Shown here piece by piece: positions 1 through 10,063 of a stretch of DNA of 64,000 nt. Positions within the stretch are counted from its first letter, which is position 1. The number at the start of each line of letters is the position of its first letter. This DNA is from Levilactobacillus brevis. GTDB lineage: Bacteria > Bacillota > Bacilli > Lactobacillales > Lactobacillaceae. The notes under the pieces were generated by a model that worked only from the letters and a program-made list of their open reading frames with translations, searched no databases and was not told the DNA's origin. The stretch is from NCBI GenBank assembly GCA_021383565.1, contig CP079699.1, forward strand, positions 1,302,001 through 1,366,000, given 5' to 3'. Position numbers and translations under genes: made by a program.

Positions 1-39
1 TTCAAGTTCTAACTTGTCGGGATCAATAAATTTTGCCAT
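1..39 (-). CDS. rpsE: 30S ribosomal protein S5, N-terminal fragment
   Basis: Only the first 13 codons are in the window. They read MAKFIDPDKLELE, which fits the start of lactobacillar S5, and an AAGGAGG site lies 11 bases upstream of the ATG at 39. It follows rplR by 22 bp, the standard spc operon order. S5 is part of the 30S decoding region. Confidence 0.85.
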   Translation of the reverse strand, partial: MAKFIDPDKLELE

Positions 40-61
40 GTGTGGTTATTCCTCCTTACTG

Positions 62-418
62 TTAAAATTCCAGCCCGTTTTCACGAGCAGCTTCTGCCAA
101 TGCTTGGACACGGCCATGGTACAAGTACCCGCCACGATCAAACACGACGTTGCTAATCTTCTTTTCGACAGCGCGCTTAGCAACTAAAACACCAACAGCC
201 TTAGCTTGGTCAGTCTTGTTGTCGCCACTGACTTCGCTATCTAACGTTGAGGCACTAACAAGCGTGACACCCGCTACGTCATCAATGACTTGAGCGTAGA
301 TGTTTTTGTTAGAGCGGAAAACGTTTAAGCGTGGGCGTTCTGCAGTTCCAGAAATTTTGTTCCGGACACGCGTATGACGCTTTTGACGTGTCTTGTTCTT
401 ATCTGGTTTTGTAATCAA
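62..418 (-). CDS. rplR: 50S ribosomal protein L18
   Basis: L18 binds 5S rRNA and helps place it in the large subunit. The protein has the family features: a basic N-terminus ([12 protein letters not shown]), the RPRLNVFRS strand and a C-terminal [10 protein letters not shown] segment. A longer reading frame opens at a GTG at 427, but that GTG is part of the AGAGGTG ribosome binding site. The TTG at 418 lies six bases after the site and gives 118 residues, close to the usual 119, so I place the start there. It sits between rplF and rpsE in the spc operon. Confidence 0.93.
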   Translation of the reverse strand: MITKPDKNKTRQKRHTRVRNKISGTAERPRLNVFRSNKNIYAQVIDDVAGVTLVSASTLDSEVSGDNKTDQAKAVGVLVAKRAVEKKISNVVFDRGGYLYHGRVQALAEAARENGLEF

Positions 419-465
419 AATAGTCACCTCTTTGTAGAATTATCAGCAATTAAGCTGCGTTACTG

Positions 466-1002
466 TTACTTACCAGTCTTACCTTCACGAATCCGAACGT
501 ATTCGTTTTCGTAACGGATACCCTTACCCTTGTAAGGTTCTGGTGAACGAACGGCACGAACTTCGGCAGCAAAGTCACCGACTTCTTGCTTGCTGATACC
601 AGAAATGTTGATGGTCGTGTTATCAGGAACCTTAACTTCCAAGGTTTCTGGAATAGCCATTTCAACAGGGTTGGAGTAACCAACACTCAAGATCAAGGTC
701 TTACCCTTGGCTTGAACACGGTAACCAACACCGACCAGCTTCAAGGTCTTAGCGAAACCATTAACAACACCTTGGACCATGTTGTTTAAGTTAGCACGCT
801 GAGTACCGTGAAGAGCACGGGTCTTGTTGTTGTTGTCTGGACGGTCGAAATCAACCGCACCGTCACTAATCTTCATGGTGATGATGTCAGAGAAAGTCCG
901 GGTTAAAGAACCTTTAGGACCCTTGACAGTTACTTGATCACCATCGCGTTTAACCTCGACGCCAGCTGGGACATCGACAGTTTTATAACCAATACGACTC
1001 AC
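466..1002 (-). CDS. rplF: 50S ribosomal protein L6
   Basis: L6 binds 23S rRNA near the sarcin-ricin loop. The 178-residue protein starts [12 protein letters not shown] and carries the C-terminal signature region ending in RIREGKTGK, with the conserved [14 protein letters not shown] stretch. The start is GTG, eight bases after a perfect AGGAGGT site, and no better alternative exists. Gene order rpsH-rplF-rplR is as expected. Confidence 0.96.
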   Translation of the reverse strand: MSRIGYKTVDVPAGVEVKRDGDQVTVKGPKGSLTRTFSDIITMKISDGAVDFDRPDNNNKTRALHGTQRANLNNMVQGVVNGFAKTLKLVGVGYRVQAKGKTLILSVGYSNPVEMAIPETLEVKVPDNTTINISGISKQEVGDFAAEVRAVRSPEPYKGKGIRYENEYVRIREGKTGK

Positions 1003-1032
1003 TGTAAGGCACCTCCTATCTTCTTAAAAGTT

Positions 1033-1431
1033 TTACCAAACGTAGGCGAGAACTTCGCCACCGATTTTCTTGGCACGCGCTTCTTTATCAGTAACTACCC
1101 CTTCAGAGGTGGAGATAATAGCGATACCTAAACCGTTCAGAACCTTTGGCACAGCGTCGGCCTTAACGTATGAACGTAAGCCGGGCTTTGAAATACGCTT
1201 TAAACCACTGATGACACGTTGGTTATCCTTACCGTACTTCAGGAATACGCGGATGATGCCTTGCTTGTCATCATCGATGTATTCAACATTACGGATGAAA
1301 CCTTCGCGCTTCAGGATCTCAGCGATGTCGCGTTTAATTTTAGATGCAGGTACTTCGAGTGATTCGTGACGCACCATGTTGGCGTTACGGATCCGCGTCA
1401 AGAAGTCTGCAATAGGATCAGTCATGGACAT
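1033..1431 (-). CDS. rpsH: 30S ribosomal protein S8
   Basis: S8 organises the central domain of 16S rRNA and in many bacteria is the translational repressor of the spc operon. The 132-residue protein has the typical [17 protein letters not shown] start and the C-terminal [13 protein letters not shown] motif that contacts RNA. The start ATG at 1431 is nine bases from GGGAGGG. It lies between rpsZ and rplF. Confidence 0.96.
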   Translation of the reverse strand: MSMTDPIADFLTRIRNANMVRHESLEVPASKIKRDIAEILKREGFIRNVEYIDDDKQGIIRVFLKYGKDNQRVISGLKRISKPGLRSYVKADAVPKVLNGLGIAIISTSEGVVTDKEARAKKIGGEVLAYVW

Positions 1432-1464
1432 TAACGTTTACCCTCCCTTTGTTTAAAATTCGTT

Positions 1465-1650
1465 TTACCAGCTAGCCTTCTTCATACCAGGAATTTGACC
1501 CTTGTGGGCAAGTTCGCGTAGGCAGATACGGCAAAGGTGGAACTTTTGATAAACAGAGTGTGGACGTCCACAACGTTCGCAACGAGTATATTCTTGAGTA
1601 GAGAACTTCGCAGGACGCTTGTTCTTAGCAATTTGTGATTTCTTAGCCAA
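1465..1650 (-). CDS. rpsZ: 30S ribosomal protein S14, zinc-binding type Z
   Basis: This 61-residue form of S14 is the short C+ type. Cys24, Cys27, Cys40 and Cys43 form two CxxC pairs expected to hold one zinc ion, and the protein ends GMKKASW as in other Firmicutes. It assembles late into the 30S head. Some Lactobacillales also carry a longer zinc-free S14 elsewhere for zinc starvation; no such gene is in this window. Confidence 0.96.
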   Translation of the reverse strand: MAKKSQIAKNKRPAKFSTQEYTRCERCGRPHSVYQKFHLCRICLRELAHKGQIPGMKKASW

Positions 1651-1669
1651 TTTGTGTGAACCTCCTTAA

Positions 1670-2212
1670 TTAGTGTGCAAACGGCATACCGAATTGAGTC
1701 AACATTTCGCGTGACTCTTCATCAGTGTTAGCCGTCGTAACGATAACGATGTCCAAACCACGAACACGGTTAACGTTATCAAAGTTAATTTCTGGGAAAA
1801 TCAATTGTTCCTTGATCCCCAAAGTGTAGTTCCCACGGCCATCAAAGGCACGGGCGCTAACACCATGGAAGTCACGAACACGTGGCAATGACACGTTGAT
1901 CAATTTGTCCAGGAATTCGTACATCCGGTCACCGCGGAGGGTAACCTTAGCACCGATTGACATGCCTTCACGAAGACGGAAGGTTGCGATTGACTTCTTG
2001 GCCTTAGTAACCAATGGCTTTTGACCAGAAATCAACCCAAGTTCTTCAACGGCTTCGTCGAGGTTCTTAGCGTTGGAAACAGCATCACCAACACCCATGT
2101 TCAATACGATCTTTTCGATCTTCGGCGTTTGCATAACAGAACTGTAGCTAAATTTTTCCACCAATGATGGGGTAATTTCATTAACGTACTTTTCTTTTAA
2201 ACGAGCTGACAT
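1670..2212 (-). CDS. rplE: 50S ribosomal protein L5
   Basis: L5 binds 5S rRNA and contacts the P-site tRNA. The 180-residue protein has the usual length. Visible family features are [17 protein letters not shown] near residue 35, the [13 protein letters not shown] helix and the [17 protein letters not shown] stretch. It lies 25 bp after rplX in the standard order. Confidence 0.96.
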   Translation of the reverse strand: MSARLKEKYVNEITPSLVEKFSYSSVMQTPKIEKIVLNMGVGDAVSNAKNLDEAVEELGLISGQKPLVTKAKKSIATFRLREGMSIGAKVTLRGDRMYEFLDKLINVSLPRVRDFHGVSARAFDGRGNYTLGIKEQLIFPEINFDNVNRVRGLDIVIVTTANTDEESREMLTQFGMPFAH

Positions 2213-2237
2213 GAAATTATGTTCCTCCTTTCAATGA

Positions 2238-2549
2238 TTATTTGTCGATGGTTTCGCCGGACTTCTTAGCGAACCGGACTTTGTGACCATCTTCAACACG
2301 AACGCCAAGCCGGGTTGGTTCGTTGTTCGAAGGATCAATAAGCATAACGTTGGATGCGTGAATTGGTGCTTCAATATCAATAATTCCGCCTTGGGGATTA
2401 GTTTGAGAAGCTTTTTGGTGCTTCTTAATCATATTGACGCCTTTTACGATCACGCGGTTCTTGGCATTGAAGACTTTGGAAATAGTACCTTCCTTGCCTT
2501 TATCCTTGCCAGCGATCACGCGGACCTTGTCACCAGTTTTAATAAGCAT
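2238..2549 (-). CDS. rplX: 50S ribosomal protein L24
   Basis: L24 is an assembly initiator of the large subunit with a KOW motif, visible as [19 protein letters not shown] at the N-terminus. A frame opens at a GTG at 2561, but that codon overlaps the AAGGAGGTG binding site. The ATG at 2549 gives 103 residues beginning MLIKTGDKV, the usual family length. Confidence 0.94.
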   Translation of the reverse strand: MLIKTGDKVRVIAGKDKGKEGTISKVFNAKNRVIVKGVNMIKKHQKASQTNPQGGIIDIEAPIHASNVMLIDPSNNEPTRLGVRVEDGHKVRFAKKSGETIDK

Positions 2550-2585
2550 TCCTGTGGGCACCTCCTTGTTTAACGCGAGTCTTAA

Positions 2586-2954
2586 TTACAGTACTTCGGG
2601 TGCTAATGAGATAATCTTCATGAAGTCGTTGTCACGTAATTCACGTGCAACTGGTCCAAAGATCCGAGTCCCTTGTGGGCTCTTGTCGTCTTTAATCAGC
2701 ACAGCAGCATTTTCATCAAAACCGATGTAAGAACCGTCATTACGACGTACACGAGACTTCGTACGAACAACGACAGCCTTGACTACATCACCTTTTTTGA
2801 CAACGCCACCTGGTGTTGCTTGTTTGACAGTAGCAACGATGATATCACCGATTCCGGCGTAGCGACGTTTTGAGCCACCCAGAACCTTGATAGTCAGGAT
2901 TTCCCGGGCGCCGGAGTTATCGGCAACCTTTAAGCGACTTTCTTGTTGGATCAC
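2586..2954 (-). CDS. rplN: 50S ribosomal protein L14
   Basis: L14 sits at the subunit interface near the factor-binding site. The 122-residue protein begins [16 protein letters not shown], the most conserved part of the family, and ends IISLAPEVL. It is the first gene of the classical spc set, but no terminator separates it from rpsQ, so S10 and spc genes are probably one transcript here. Confidence 0.97.
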   Translation of the reverse strand: MIQQESRLKVADNSGAREILTIKVLGGSKRRYAGIGDIIVATVKQATPGGVVKKGDVVKAVVVRTKSRVRRNDGSYIGFDENAAVLIKDDKSPQGTRIFGPVARELRDNDFMKIISLAPEVL

Positions 2955-3004
2955 AGCTAGTGTCCTCCCTTCAGATCTAGTTCAGAATACGATAAAAACG
3001 ACAC

Positions 3005-3271
3005 CTAAATGATTACTGCTTTTTCAACAATGTCGACTAAGCGGAACCGCTTGGTAGCAGATAATGGACGAGTTTCCATGATTTCAACAATGTCGCCGGT
3101 TTGGGCTTCATTCTTTTCGTCATGTGCCTTGTACTTCTTGGAGTACTTGACACGCTTACCATATCTTGCATCCGTCTTCGTCGTTTCTACAACGACAGTG
3201 ATCGTCTTGTCCATCTTGTCGGACACGACACGACCACGGTAAACCTTGCGGTTATTACGTGCATCACTCAT
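3005..3271 (-). CDS. rpsQ: 30S ribosomal protein S17
   Basis: S17 is a primary 16S rRNA binding protein of the 5' domain, with an OB fold. The 88-residue protein contains the conserved [17 protein letters not shown] strand and the [14 protein letters not shown] segment. It is the last gene of the S10 group, 28 bp after rpmC. Confidence 0.96.
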   Translation of the reverse strand: MSDARNNRKVYRGRVVSDKMDKTITVVVETTKTDARYGKRVKYSKKYKAHDEKNEAQTGDIVEIMETRPLSATKRFRLVDIVEKAVII

Positions 3272-3299
3272 GTATTAGTGACCTCCTTCTTATCGTATT

Positions 3300-3494
3300 C
3301 TATTTGTTCAGTTCTTGTTGACGAAGAGCGGTCTTAATCCGCGCAATGTTCTTGCGAACCTGCTTCAACCGTGCGGTGTTTTCCAATTGACCAGTAGCTA
3401 ATTGGAAACGCAAGTTGAATAATTCGTCCTTGTAGCTCTTTTCTTTATCGAGCATTTCAGCAGTGGTTAATTCATTGATTTCTTTAGTCTTCAT
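3300..3494 (-). CDS. rpmC: 50S ribosomal protein L29
   Basis: L29 is a small helical hairpin protein at the polypeptide exit tunnel. The sequence [19 protein letters not shown] through ALRQQELNK (64 residues) is typical. An upstream GTG at 3506 lies within the AGGTGG site and is unlikely to be the start. With the ATG at 3494, rpmC overlaps the end of rplP by 11 bp, which suggests translational coupling. Confidence 0.94.
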   Translation of the reverse strand: MKTKEINELTTAEMLDKEKSYKDELFNLRFQLATGQLENTARLKQVRKNIARIKTALRQQELNK

Positions 3495-3918
3495 TAGATT
3501 CGCCACCTACTTCCTCTCGAGATAAGACCTTAGTACGAACGGGAAGCTTCATGGCTGCAAGCCGTAATGCTTCGCGTGCCGTTTCTTCAGAAACGCCACC
3601 GACTTCGAACATTACCTTGCCACGCTTGACTGGGGCTACCCAGCCATCAGGCGTACCTTTACCATTACCCATCCGGACCCCAACACCTTTACTGGTGTAG
3701 GATTTGTGAGGGAAAATCTTAATCCAAACTTTCCCACCACGCTTCATATAACGCGTAATTGCAACACGGGCTGCTTCGATTTGACGGTTGGTAATCCACT
3801 TGGAATCCAACGCTTGCAAACCGTAATCACCGAAAGCCACGCTCTTGCCACCCTTGGATTCGCCACGAAGCTTTCCACGGTGGACACGACGGAACTTTAC
3901 TCGCTTAGGTACCAGCAT
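3484..3918 (-). CDS. rplP: 50S ribosomal protein L16
   Basis: L16 helps form the A-site region of the large subunit. The genuine start is the ATG at 3918 ([20 protein letters not shown]), giving 144 residues as in the family. The reading frame is open 87 bases further upstream, inside rpsC, but that extension has no family counterpart. Only one base separates the rpsC stop from this start, so the pair is probably coupled. Confidence 0.96.
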   Translation of the reverse strand: MLVPKRVKFRRVHRGKLRGESKGGKSVAFGDYGLQALDSKWITNRQIEAARVAITRYMKRGGKVWIKIFPHKSYTSKGVGVRMGNGKGTPDGWVAPVKRGKVMFEVGGVSEETAREALRLAAMKLPVRTKVLSREEVGGESNED

Positions 3919-3919
3919 G

Positions 3920-4579
3920 CTATTTCCCTCCTTGTCCGTTAGATTGTTTCTTTTCAGGCAGAATTTCGCCACGGTAGATCCAGGTCTTAACACCCAGAGA
4001 ACCATAAGTGGTGTGAGCTTCTACCCAAGCGTAATCAATATCAGCACGTAACGTGTGCAGAGGAACCGTACCTTCAGCATAGCTTTCGACACGGGACATG
4101 TCAGCACCGTTCAAACGGCCTGATACTTGCGTCTTGATACCCTTGGCACCAGAACGCATGGTCCGTTGCATCGTTCCACGCATAGCGCGACGGAATGCAA
4201 CCCGACCTTCCAATTGACGGGCGATGTTTTCGCCAACCAATTTGGCGTCCAGATCTGGCTTCTTGATTTCCACGATGTTGATGTGGACACGCTTGCCAGT
4301 TAAGTCGTTCAATTCCTTACGGAGATTTTCGACTTCTGAACCACCCTTACCAATAACCATTCCTGGCTTGGCAGTGTGAATTGAGATGTTGACGCGGTTT
4401 GCAGCCCGTTCAATCTCAACAGTTGATACAGATGCGTCAACGAGACGCTTTTCGATAAATTTACGGATTTGAAGGTCTTCCTTCAGGTAAGCAGCGAAAT
4501 CCTTTTCAGCATACCACTTTGCTTCCCAGTCGCGAATGATACCGACCCGTAATCCAGTTGGATTTACTTTTTGACCCAC
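3920..4579 (-). CDS. rpsC: 30S ribosomal protein S3
   Basis: S3 lies at the mRNA entry tunnel and has mRNA helicase activity with S4 and S5. The 219-residue protein starts [19 protein letters not shown], carries the KH-domain [18 protein letters not shown] motif near residue 75, and the C-terminal domain with [10 protein letters not shown]. It ends three bases after the rplV-distal gap, in normal operon order. Confidence 0.97.
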   Translation of the reverse strand: MGQKVNPTGLRVGIIRDWEAKWYAEKDFAAYLKEDLQIRKFIEKRLVDASVSTVEIERAANRVNISIHTAKPGMVIGKGGSEVENLRKELNDLTGKRVHINIVEIKKPDLDAKLVGENIARQLEGRVAFRRAMRGTMQRTMRSGAKGIKTQVSGRLNGADMSRVESYAEGTVPLHTLRADIDYAWVEAHTTYGSLGVKTWIYRGEILPEKKQSNGQGGK

Positions 4580-4582
4580 GCG

Positions 4583-4939
4583 TTATCCCTCCTCTTTTTC
4601 AGATACAACAACCGTAATGTGACTCGTACGTTTGTTGATTGGTGAAGCAGAGCCTTTGGCACGAGGACGGAACCGCTTAAGGGTTGGTCCTTCGTTCACA
4701 TAGGCTTCGCTAACAACTAAATCTTGACGATCTAAGTCAAAATTGTTTTCTGCGTTAGCAATTGCTGAGTTCAATACCTTTGCCACAACCGGTGATGCTC
4801 CACGCGGTGTGAACTTTAAAATAGCGATCGCTTCAGCGACGCTCTTGCCGCGGATAAGATCGATGACAAGGCGGACTTTGCGAGCAGCAATCCGAACCGT
4901 CTTAGCAGTCGCTTGCGCTGATGTAACTTGTTCAGCCAT
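4583..4939 (-). CDS. rplV: 50S ribosomal protein L22
   Basis: L22 lines the exit tunnel; its extended beta-hairpin is the site of some macrolide-resistance changes in other bacteria. The 118-residue protein contains [18 protein letters not shown] near residue 20 and the hairpin region [19 protein letters not shown], which is intact here. It is followed three bases later by rpsC. Confidence 0.97.
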   Translation of the reverse strand: MAEQVTSAQATAKTVRIAARKVRLVIDLIRGKSVAEAIAILKFTPRGASPVVAKVLNSAIANAENNFDLDRQDLVVSEAYVNEGPTLKRFRPRAKGSASPINKRTSHITVVVSEKEEG

Positions 4940-4955
4940 TAGTTAATCCTCCTTA

Positions 4956-5231
4956 TCAACGAGTTGTTTTATCGTCGCCACCATGACCACGGAAAGTCCG
5001 GGTTGGTACGAATTCGCCAAGCTTGTGGCCTACCATATCTTCTTGAATGTAAACTGGGACATGCTTCCGTCCATCATATACAGCAATGGTAAAACCAATA
5101 AAGCTAGGGAAAATAGTAGACCGGCGGGACCAGGTCTTGATGACAGCTTTCTTGTCTTGATCCTTCTGCGCATCAATCTTCTTTAATAAGTGCGCATCGG
5201 CGAAAGGTCCTTTTTTCAAACTACGACCCAT
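4956..5231 (-). CDS. rpsS: 30S ribosomal protein S19
   Basis: S19 pairs with S13 in the head of the 30S subunit. The 91-residue protein begins [12 protein letters not shown] and contains the family signature [12 protein letters not shown] at its end. A 78-bp spacer separates it from rplB. That spacer holds two small dyads (around ATCCGG and around GCATCG) that could be processing or pausing structures. Confidence 0.97.
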   Translation of the reverse strand: MGRSLKKGPFADAHLLKKIDAQKDQDKKAVIKTWSRRSTIFPSFIGFTIAVYDGRKHVPVYIQEDMVGHKLGEFVPTRTFRGHGGDDKTTR

Positions 5232-5309
5232 TATGAAACCTCCTCTACTTGTGGCGCATCGCTAAATGCGATGATCACCAGGTCTCTTGACATCCGGATA
5301 ACCGGATTA

Positions 5310-6158
5310 TTACATCTTGGAACCTTTACGACGACGTACGATGAACTTGTTGCTCTTGTTCTTCTTAGAACGCGTCTTCTTACCAACAGTCTTCTTACCC
5401 CATGGAGAAAGAGGAGATGGTAAACCAACAGGTGCCTTACCTTCACCACCACCATGTGGGTGATCGTTAGGGTTCATAACTGAACCACGAACGTGAGGAC
5501 GTTGACCAGCCCAACGAGTCCGGCCGGCTTTACCAACGTTAACCAATTCATGTTCTTCGTTACCTACGGCACCGATCGTTGCACGGTTAACCTTCAGAAC
5601 CATCCGAACTTCACCAGATGATAACCGAACTAACACGTACTTGTCATCGTTAGCTTTACCTAACGATTGTGCTGAAGTCCCAGCAGAACGTACCAATTGG
5701 CCACCCTTACCTGGCTTCAATTCGATGTTGTGAATAACAGTACCGAATGGAATGTTAGCTAATGGTAATGCGTTACCCGTCTTGATATCAGCTTCTGGAC
5801 CAGATTGAACCTTGTCGCCAACCTTTAAGCCCTTAGGCGCAATAATGTAAGACTTAACACCGTCAGCGTAAACTAATAAGGCAATGTTAGCAGTCCGGTT
5901 AGGATCGTATTCGATCGCCTTAACCGTTGCTGGGACATCATCCTTGATACGCTTGAAGTCGATGATCCGGTATTGACGCTTGTTACCACCGCCACGATGA
6001 CGGACAGTCATCTTACCAGCGTTGTTACGGCCGGCAGTGTGACTTTGTGAATCAAGCAATGACTTTTCAGGAGTCGTCTTAGTGATGACGTCTTTGTAAA
6101 CCAAGCTCGTCATGTTACGACGACCATTGCTTGTTGGTTTGTATTTCTTAATCGCCAC
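5310..6158 (-). CDS. rplB: 50S ribosomal protein L2
   Basis: L2 is needed for subunit joining and lies near the peptidyl transferase centre. The 282-residue protein begins [18 protein letters not shown]. It contains the universally conserved [20 protein letters not shown] region near residue 225, including the histidine linked to peptidyl transferase function. The C-terminus ends RRRKGSKM. Confidence 0.97.
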   Translation of the reverse strand: MAIKKYKPTSNGRRNMTSLVYKDVITKTTPEKSLLDSQSHTAGRNNAGKMTVRHRGGGNKRQYRIIDFKRIKDDVPATVKAIEYDPNRTANIALLVYADGVKSYIIAPKGLKVGDKVQSGPEADIKTGNALPLANIPFGTVIHNIELKPGKGGQLVRSAGTSAQSLGKANDDKYVLVRLSSGEVRMVLKVNRATIGAVGNEEHELVNVGKAGRTRWAGQRPHVRGSVMNPNDHPHGGGEGKAPVGLPSPLSPWGKKTVGKKTRSKKNKSNKFIVRRRKGSKM

Positions 6159-6184
6159 GTTATTTCCCTCCTATATCTGAGATT

Positions 6185-6472
6185 TTATTCTTCGTTGAAT
6201 AACTTGATTTCTTTTGAGTCGGCAGATAAGCTGACAATGGCCTTACGACGCTTCTTAGTGTAGCCTTCGTAACGTCCTTGACGCTTCTTCTTACCCTTTA
6301 AGTTCATGATGTTGACCTTAACAACCTTAACGTCAAAGATGTCTTCAATGGCATGCTTGACTTGAGTCTTAGTTGCTCGTACATCAACGTCGAACGTGTA
6401 ACGCTTGTCGTCCATAGTTGCCATTGAGGCTTCAGTAACAACTGGGCGTAAAATAATGTCACGTGCTTCCAT
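6185..6472 (-). CDS. rplW: 50S ribosomal protein L23
   Basis: L23 surrounds the exit tunnel and docks trigger factor and SRP. The 95-residue protein starts [16 protein letters not shown] and has the [21 protein letters not shown] core. Its ATG shares one base with the rplD stop codon (TAATG), a clear sign of translational coupling. Confidence 0.97.
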   Translation of the reverse strand: MEARDIILRPVVTEASMATMDDKRYTFDVDVRATKTQVKHAIEDIFDVKVVKVNIMNLKGKKKRQGRYEGYTKKRRKAIVSLSADSKEIKLFNEE

Positions 6473-7095
6473 TATGCGAGCACCTCCTCTACTTGAGAAA
6501 GAGCTGGTTGCGTGATCACTAACTTATCAGCATCAGCAATGTCGAGGACATTCAAGCTCTTGGCAGGAATAACCTTAACGTTGGCTAAGTTGCGGGCTGC
6601 TAAAGCAGCAGTAACGTTGTCATCTTCAAGGACAACCAACGTCTTAGTCGTGACATTCAAACCAGCAAGCACTGAAGCAAATTCTTTCGTCTTAGGTGCA
6701 TCGAATGCTAAACCGTCAACAAGGACGAAGTTATCATCGAGAACCTTTTGAGAAAGAACGGACTTTAATGCTAAACGGCTAACCTTCTTAGGAAGGCGGT
6801 AACTGTAAGAGCGAGGGGTAGGGCCAAAGACCACACCACCACCAACCCATTGTGGTGAACGGATTGAACCTTGACGTGCCCGACCAGTACCCTTTTGACG
6901 CCATGGCTTCTTACCACCACCACGAACGGCACTCCGGTTCTTAACGGCGTGAGTTCCTTGGCGCATGGATGCCCGTTGCATCAGGATTGTGTCGAATACG
7001 ACGCTTTCGTTAGGTTCAACACCGAAGATATCGGCGTTCAACGTAACGTCGCCGTTTTGGCTACCATCTTGTTTGTATAATGCTACGCTTGTCAT
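6472..7095 (-). CDS. rplD: 50S ribosomal protein L4
   Basis: L4 reaches into the exit tunnel next to L22 and in enterobacteria represses the S10 operon. The 207-residue protein has the [19 protein letters not shown] loop near residue 60, the tunnel-lining extension. It lies between rplC and rplW. Confidence 0.97.
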   Translation of the reverse strand: MTSVALYKQDGSQNGDVTLNADIFGVEPNESVVFDTILMQRASMRQGTHAVKNRSAVRGGGKKPWRQKGTGRARQGSIRSPQWVGGGVVFGPTPRSYSYRLPKKVSRLALKSVLSQKVLDDNFVLVDGLAFDAPKTKEFASVLAGLNVTTKTLVVLEDDNVTAALAARNLANVKVIPAKSLNVLDIADADKLVITQPALSQVEEVLA

Positions 7096-7116
7096 TTAAT
7101 TATCCTCCCTTCCTAA

Positions 7117-7767
7117 TTAGTTTTCTGAATGCTTAGGACGTGGTGGGCGAACAGCACTCTTAACAGTAACGAGTGACTTGTTGGCACCAGGCACATTGCC
7201 CTTAATCAACAGAACGTTGTTATCCACGTCAGCCTTAACGATCACAAGGTTTTGGATAGTAACTTGCTTGTTACCCATCCGACCTGGAAGCTTCATGCCA
7301 GGGAATACCCGGTTGATGATAGCACCCAGAGAACCTGGACGACGGTGGTAACGAGAACCATGGGCCATAGGGCCACGGCTTTGACCATCTTTATGAATGT
7401 TACCTTGGTATCCATGACCTTTAGTGACACCAGTGACATCAACGATGTCTCCTGCTTGGAAGGTATCAACTTTAACTTCGTCTGCTACCTTGTAATCTCC
7501 CAGCTCAACATCTCTGAATTCACGAATGAAGCGCTTAGGAGTCGTGTTTGCTTTTGCTACATGACCTTGTTCGGGCTTGTTGCTGAGTACTTCACGCTTG
7601 TCTTGGTAACCAAGTTGAATGGCATCGTAACCGTCGTTTTCCATCGTCTTAACTTGCAACACTACGTTTGGGGTTGCTTCGACAACAGTAACGGGGATTA
7701 ATTCGCCAGCATCAGTGAAGACTTGCGTCATCCCGACCTTTTTCCCTAAGATTCCTTTTGTGGTCAT
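7117..7767 (-). CDS. rplC: 50S ribosomal protein L3
   Basis: L3 is one of the first proteins in large-subunit assembly. The 216-residue protein begins [17 protein letters not shown]. It has the [19 protein letters not shown] loop near residue 125 that reaches the peptidyl transferase centre; changes in this loop are known from pleuromutilin and linezolid resistance elsewhere. It runs a few residues longer than the usual 209, at the C-terminus. Confidence 0.97.
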   Translation of the reverse strand: MTTKGILGKKVGMTQVFTDAGELIPVTVVEATPNVVLQVKTMENDGYDAIQLGYQDKREVLSNKPEQGHVAKANTTPKRFIREFRDVELGDYKVADEVKVDTFQAGDIVDVTGVTKGHGYQGNIHKDGQSRGPMAHGSRYHRRPGSLGAIINRVFPGMKLPGRMGNKQVTIQNLVIVKADVDNNVLLIKGNVPGANKSLVTVKSAVRPPRPKHSEN

Positions 7768-7805
7768 GAGTACACCTCCGATTATATTGTATTTATTTTG
7801 AAAAA

Positions 7806-8114
7806 TTATAACTTGATTTCGATGTCCACACCACTAGGCAAGTCGAGCTTCATTAATGAGTCAACTGTCTTTGGCGTTGGGTTAACGATATCGATCAAAC
7901 GCTTGTGCGTCCGCATTTCGAATTGTTCACGTGAGTCCTTAAACTTATGTGGTGAACGTAATACGGTGTAGATCGTCCGTTCAGTTGGTAATGGAATTGG
8001 ACCAGAGATAGTGGCACCAGTTCTCTTAGCAGTTTCAACGATCTTGTCCGCTGATTGGTCGAGGATACGATGTTCGTATGCCTTCAACCGAATCCGAATT
8101 TTTTGTTTTGCCAT
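7806..8114 (-). CDS. rpsJ: 30S ribosomal protein S10 (also NusE)
   Basis: S10 is a 30S head protein and also the NusE transcription antitermination factor. The 102-residue protein begins [22 protein letters not shown] and has the conserved [19 protein letters not shown] loop. It is the promoter-proximal gene of the operon, preceded by a leader of about 160 bases. Confidence 0.97.
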   Translation of the reverse strand: MAKQKIRIRLKAYEHRILDQSADKIVETAKRTGATISGPIPLPTERTIYTVLRSPHKFKDSREQFEMRTHKRLIDIVNPTPKTVDSLMKLDLPSGVDIEIKL

Positions 8115-8283
8115 TGTGTTCCCTCCTTCGTCTATTTTAAAAATAAGACTAACTCCGTGGAAATTCCCGCCACACCCTCATGGCAAAGCGGCCGGGTGTG
8201 TCGCAATCTCCCACATCATCGCTTAAACTTTTGAGCTTACCCCGGGGTGTTCGAAAACACCGTCAGAATTTTAGCACTTGACT
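8115..8283 (-). promoter_or_regulatory. Structured 5' leader of the S10 operon
   Basis: Between the promoter and rpsJ the minus strand holds two clear stem-loops. One is GGTGTT-TTCG-AACACC (8247-8262). The other is CACACCC...GGGTGTG (about 8172-8201). No run of T follows either one, so they are not simple terminators. A role in ribosomal-protein autoregulation is possible but not shown by the sequence. Confidence 0.5.
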
Positions 8284-8312
8284 ATCATACTAAATAAAAC
8301 GCCGGCTGGCAA
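8284..8312 (-). promoter_or_regulatory. Promoter of the S10-spc operon
   Basis: On the minus strand, TTGCCA (8307-8312) and TATGAT (8284-8289) are separated by exactly 17 bp. This predicts a start near 8277 and a leader of about 160 bases before rpsJ. The rest of the gap up to 8492 shows no gene on either strand. Confidence 0.75.
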
Positions 8313-8492
8313 GGGTTTTCGCACAATTAATCGAATTTTCTTGTGAAATCGCTGACCAATTTGATATCAGTCAACTCATCGTAAACGAAATTATCAAGGC
8401 GGTGGCCCACAATGGGGCTTTTAAACCGTCTCACCGACAACCGCACGACCGCCTTACGCGCTCAGAGGCTGAACCGACTTAGTTAACCCAAA

Positions 8493-9821
8493 TTAATCCA
8501 GCTTCTTCCTATTAAATAGGATCTTCGCCAAGAGCCAACCCATCAAGCAGGTAATCACATCGGAAGCCGGCTGAGCCCAAATGACCCCATGATACCCTAG
8601 CACGTGCGCACCGAGTACAATCATCACGTAGAAGACCACGCCTTGCCGGGCAATCGACATGATAAAGGCCCCACTCGCCTTCCCCGTACTCTGGAAAACA
8701 GTTGTGTAGACCAGTACAGCACCAACAAACGGCGTCGTCACCAGGAAGACCCGGAGCATATATGTCCCGGCGGTAATCACAGCTTGATTATGTAGGAACA
8801 ACCCAATAATCTGGGGGGCAAAGACCATCAAGACTATGGCCAAGATCAAGGCATACCCCACTTCCACCAGCAGATCAAAGTGCAGAATCTTCTTGAACCG
8901 TGCCATGTTCTTCGCACCAAAGGTATAGCCAATCAGCGGCTGCGCACCAAAGGCAAAACCGACCATCACCAACATGATAATCATGTAGACCTTCAGGACA
9001 ATCCCCATGGCGGCCACACGGGTCGGCCCGTAGTCCACCAAATAGCGGTTCAACACAGCCGTCCCAAACGCCTGCATCAGGTTGGTAATCGACCCCGGAA
9101 TCCCGATGAACAGGACCTGACGAATCAACTGACTGTCGATCCGACTGATCTTAGGGTCAATCGAGATGACCTGACAATAGCGTTTCGTCAGATAGACCAG
9201 CAGAATCGCCGAAATCGTGTAGCCAATCACGGTGGCTAACGCGGCCCCAGCGGCGCCCATGCCGAGTGGGAAGATTAACAGTGGGTCTAAGATGATGGTA
9301 ATCACCGTTCCCACCATCGTCCCGACCATCGACTGGGTGGCAAAGCCTTCCGTTCTGATCAGGTTACCGGGCACAATCGACACGATGATTGGCATCGCGC
9401 CAATCGCCATGATGCGGTAGAACTGAGACGCGTAGGTGTAGGTTGCCGGCGTTGCGCCCAACAGGTGCAGAATCGGCCGGGTAAAAGCCAGCAGAAACAC
9501 CGTGGTTACGAAGCCTAATCCAACTGCCCCGTACAGGCAAAAGCTACTGACACGGCTCCCCGTCGCGTAGGCCTTCTCTCCCAGCAAGCGGGAGATTAAC
9601 GAACTCCCCCCTAAGCCGAAGATGTCGCCAATCGCAATCAGGAAGGAAAACAACGGCGTACACAGCGCCACCCCGGCGACCAGGTTGGTGGTCTGCGTTT
9701 GCGAAACGAAAAATGTATCGGCCAGATTGTAAATCATGCTGGCCACCATACTTAACACAACGGGTAGCGCCAGCTTGAAATACGCTCGCGGAATCGGTGC
9801 CCGTTCAAACAGTTCCTCCAT
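8493..9821 (-). CDS. MATE family multidrug efflux protein
   Basis: A 442-residue membrane protein with about twelve hydrophobic segments, of the MATE (NorM/DinF-like) group that exports drugs with Na+ or H+ antiport. Visible family features are the N-terminal LPVVLSMVASMIYNLADT segment, the GDIFGLGGSSLISRLLGE loop near residue 65, and the repeat of this pattern in the second half (GFAFGAQPLIGYTFGAKN). It lies alone between the str and S10 operons with its own promoter. The substrate cannot be told from sequence. Confidence 0.85.
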   Translation of the reverse strand: MEELFERAPIPRAYFKLALPVVLSMVASMIYNLADTFFVSQTQTTNLVAGVALCTPLFSFLIAIGDIFGLGGSSLISRLLGEKAYATGSRVSSFCLYGAVGLGFVTTVFLLAFTRPILHLLGATPATYTYASQFYRIMAIGAMPIIVSIVPGNLIRTEGFATQSMVGTMVGTVITIILDPLLIFPLGMGAAGAALATVIGYTISAILLVYLTKRYCQVISIDPKISRIDSQLIRQVLFIGIPGSITNLMQAFGTAVLNRYLVDYGPTRVAAMGIVLKVYMIIMLVMVGFAFGAQPLIGYTFGAKNMARFKKILHFDLLVEVGYALILAIVLMVFAPQIIGLFLHNQAVITAGTYMLRVFLVTTPFVGAVLVYTTVFQSTGKASGAFIMSIARQGVVFYVMIVLGAHVLGYHGVIWAQPASDVITCLMGWLLAKILFNRKKLD

Positions 9822-9859
9822 AACTCACTCTCCAATACCAATGTAGACGCACGAGGATT

Positions 9860-9889
9860 ATTATAACGCAAAGCACCACACGCTGTCAG
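9860..9889 (-). promoter_or_regulatory. Promoter of the MATE gene
   Basis: On the minus strand CTGACA (9884-9889) and a perfect TATAAT (9860-9865) are 18 bp apart, with the coding start at 9821. The leader is therefore short, about 30 bases. Confidence 0.6.
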
Positions 9890-10008
9890 GTACGGATTGC
9901 TTGGTTACTATCGTCTCGGCTAGAACTCCACCTCTGCTTGGCCCATGTTGAGCGGGCGTCAGCCGCAATGAACACCAGCTAATCACCCCTTTTCCCCGCT
10001 CAACCCAC

Positions 10009-10043
10009 AAAAAAACGCCCCACCATAAAGGTAGGACGTTTCA
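10009..10043 (-). terminator. Terminator after fusA
   Basis: The minus strand has a stem AAACGTCCTACC/GGTGGGGCGTTT with a five-base loop followed by TTTTTTT, 20 bp after the fusA stop. It closes the str operon. Confidence 0.85.
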
Positions 10044-10063
10044 TTTCAGAGAATCACGCGACC

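Noticed and set aside
8160-8280. Possible riboswitch in the S10 leader
   Set aside because: Stem-loops are present, but no known aptamer core could be recognised, so only a structured leader is reported.
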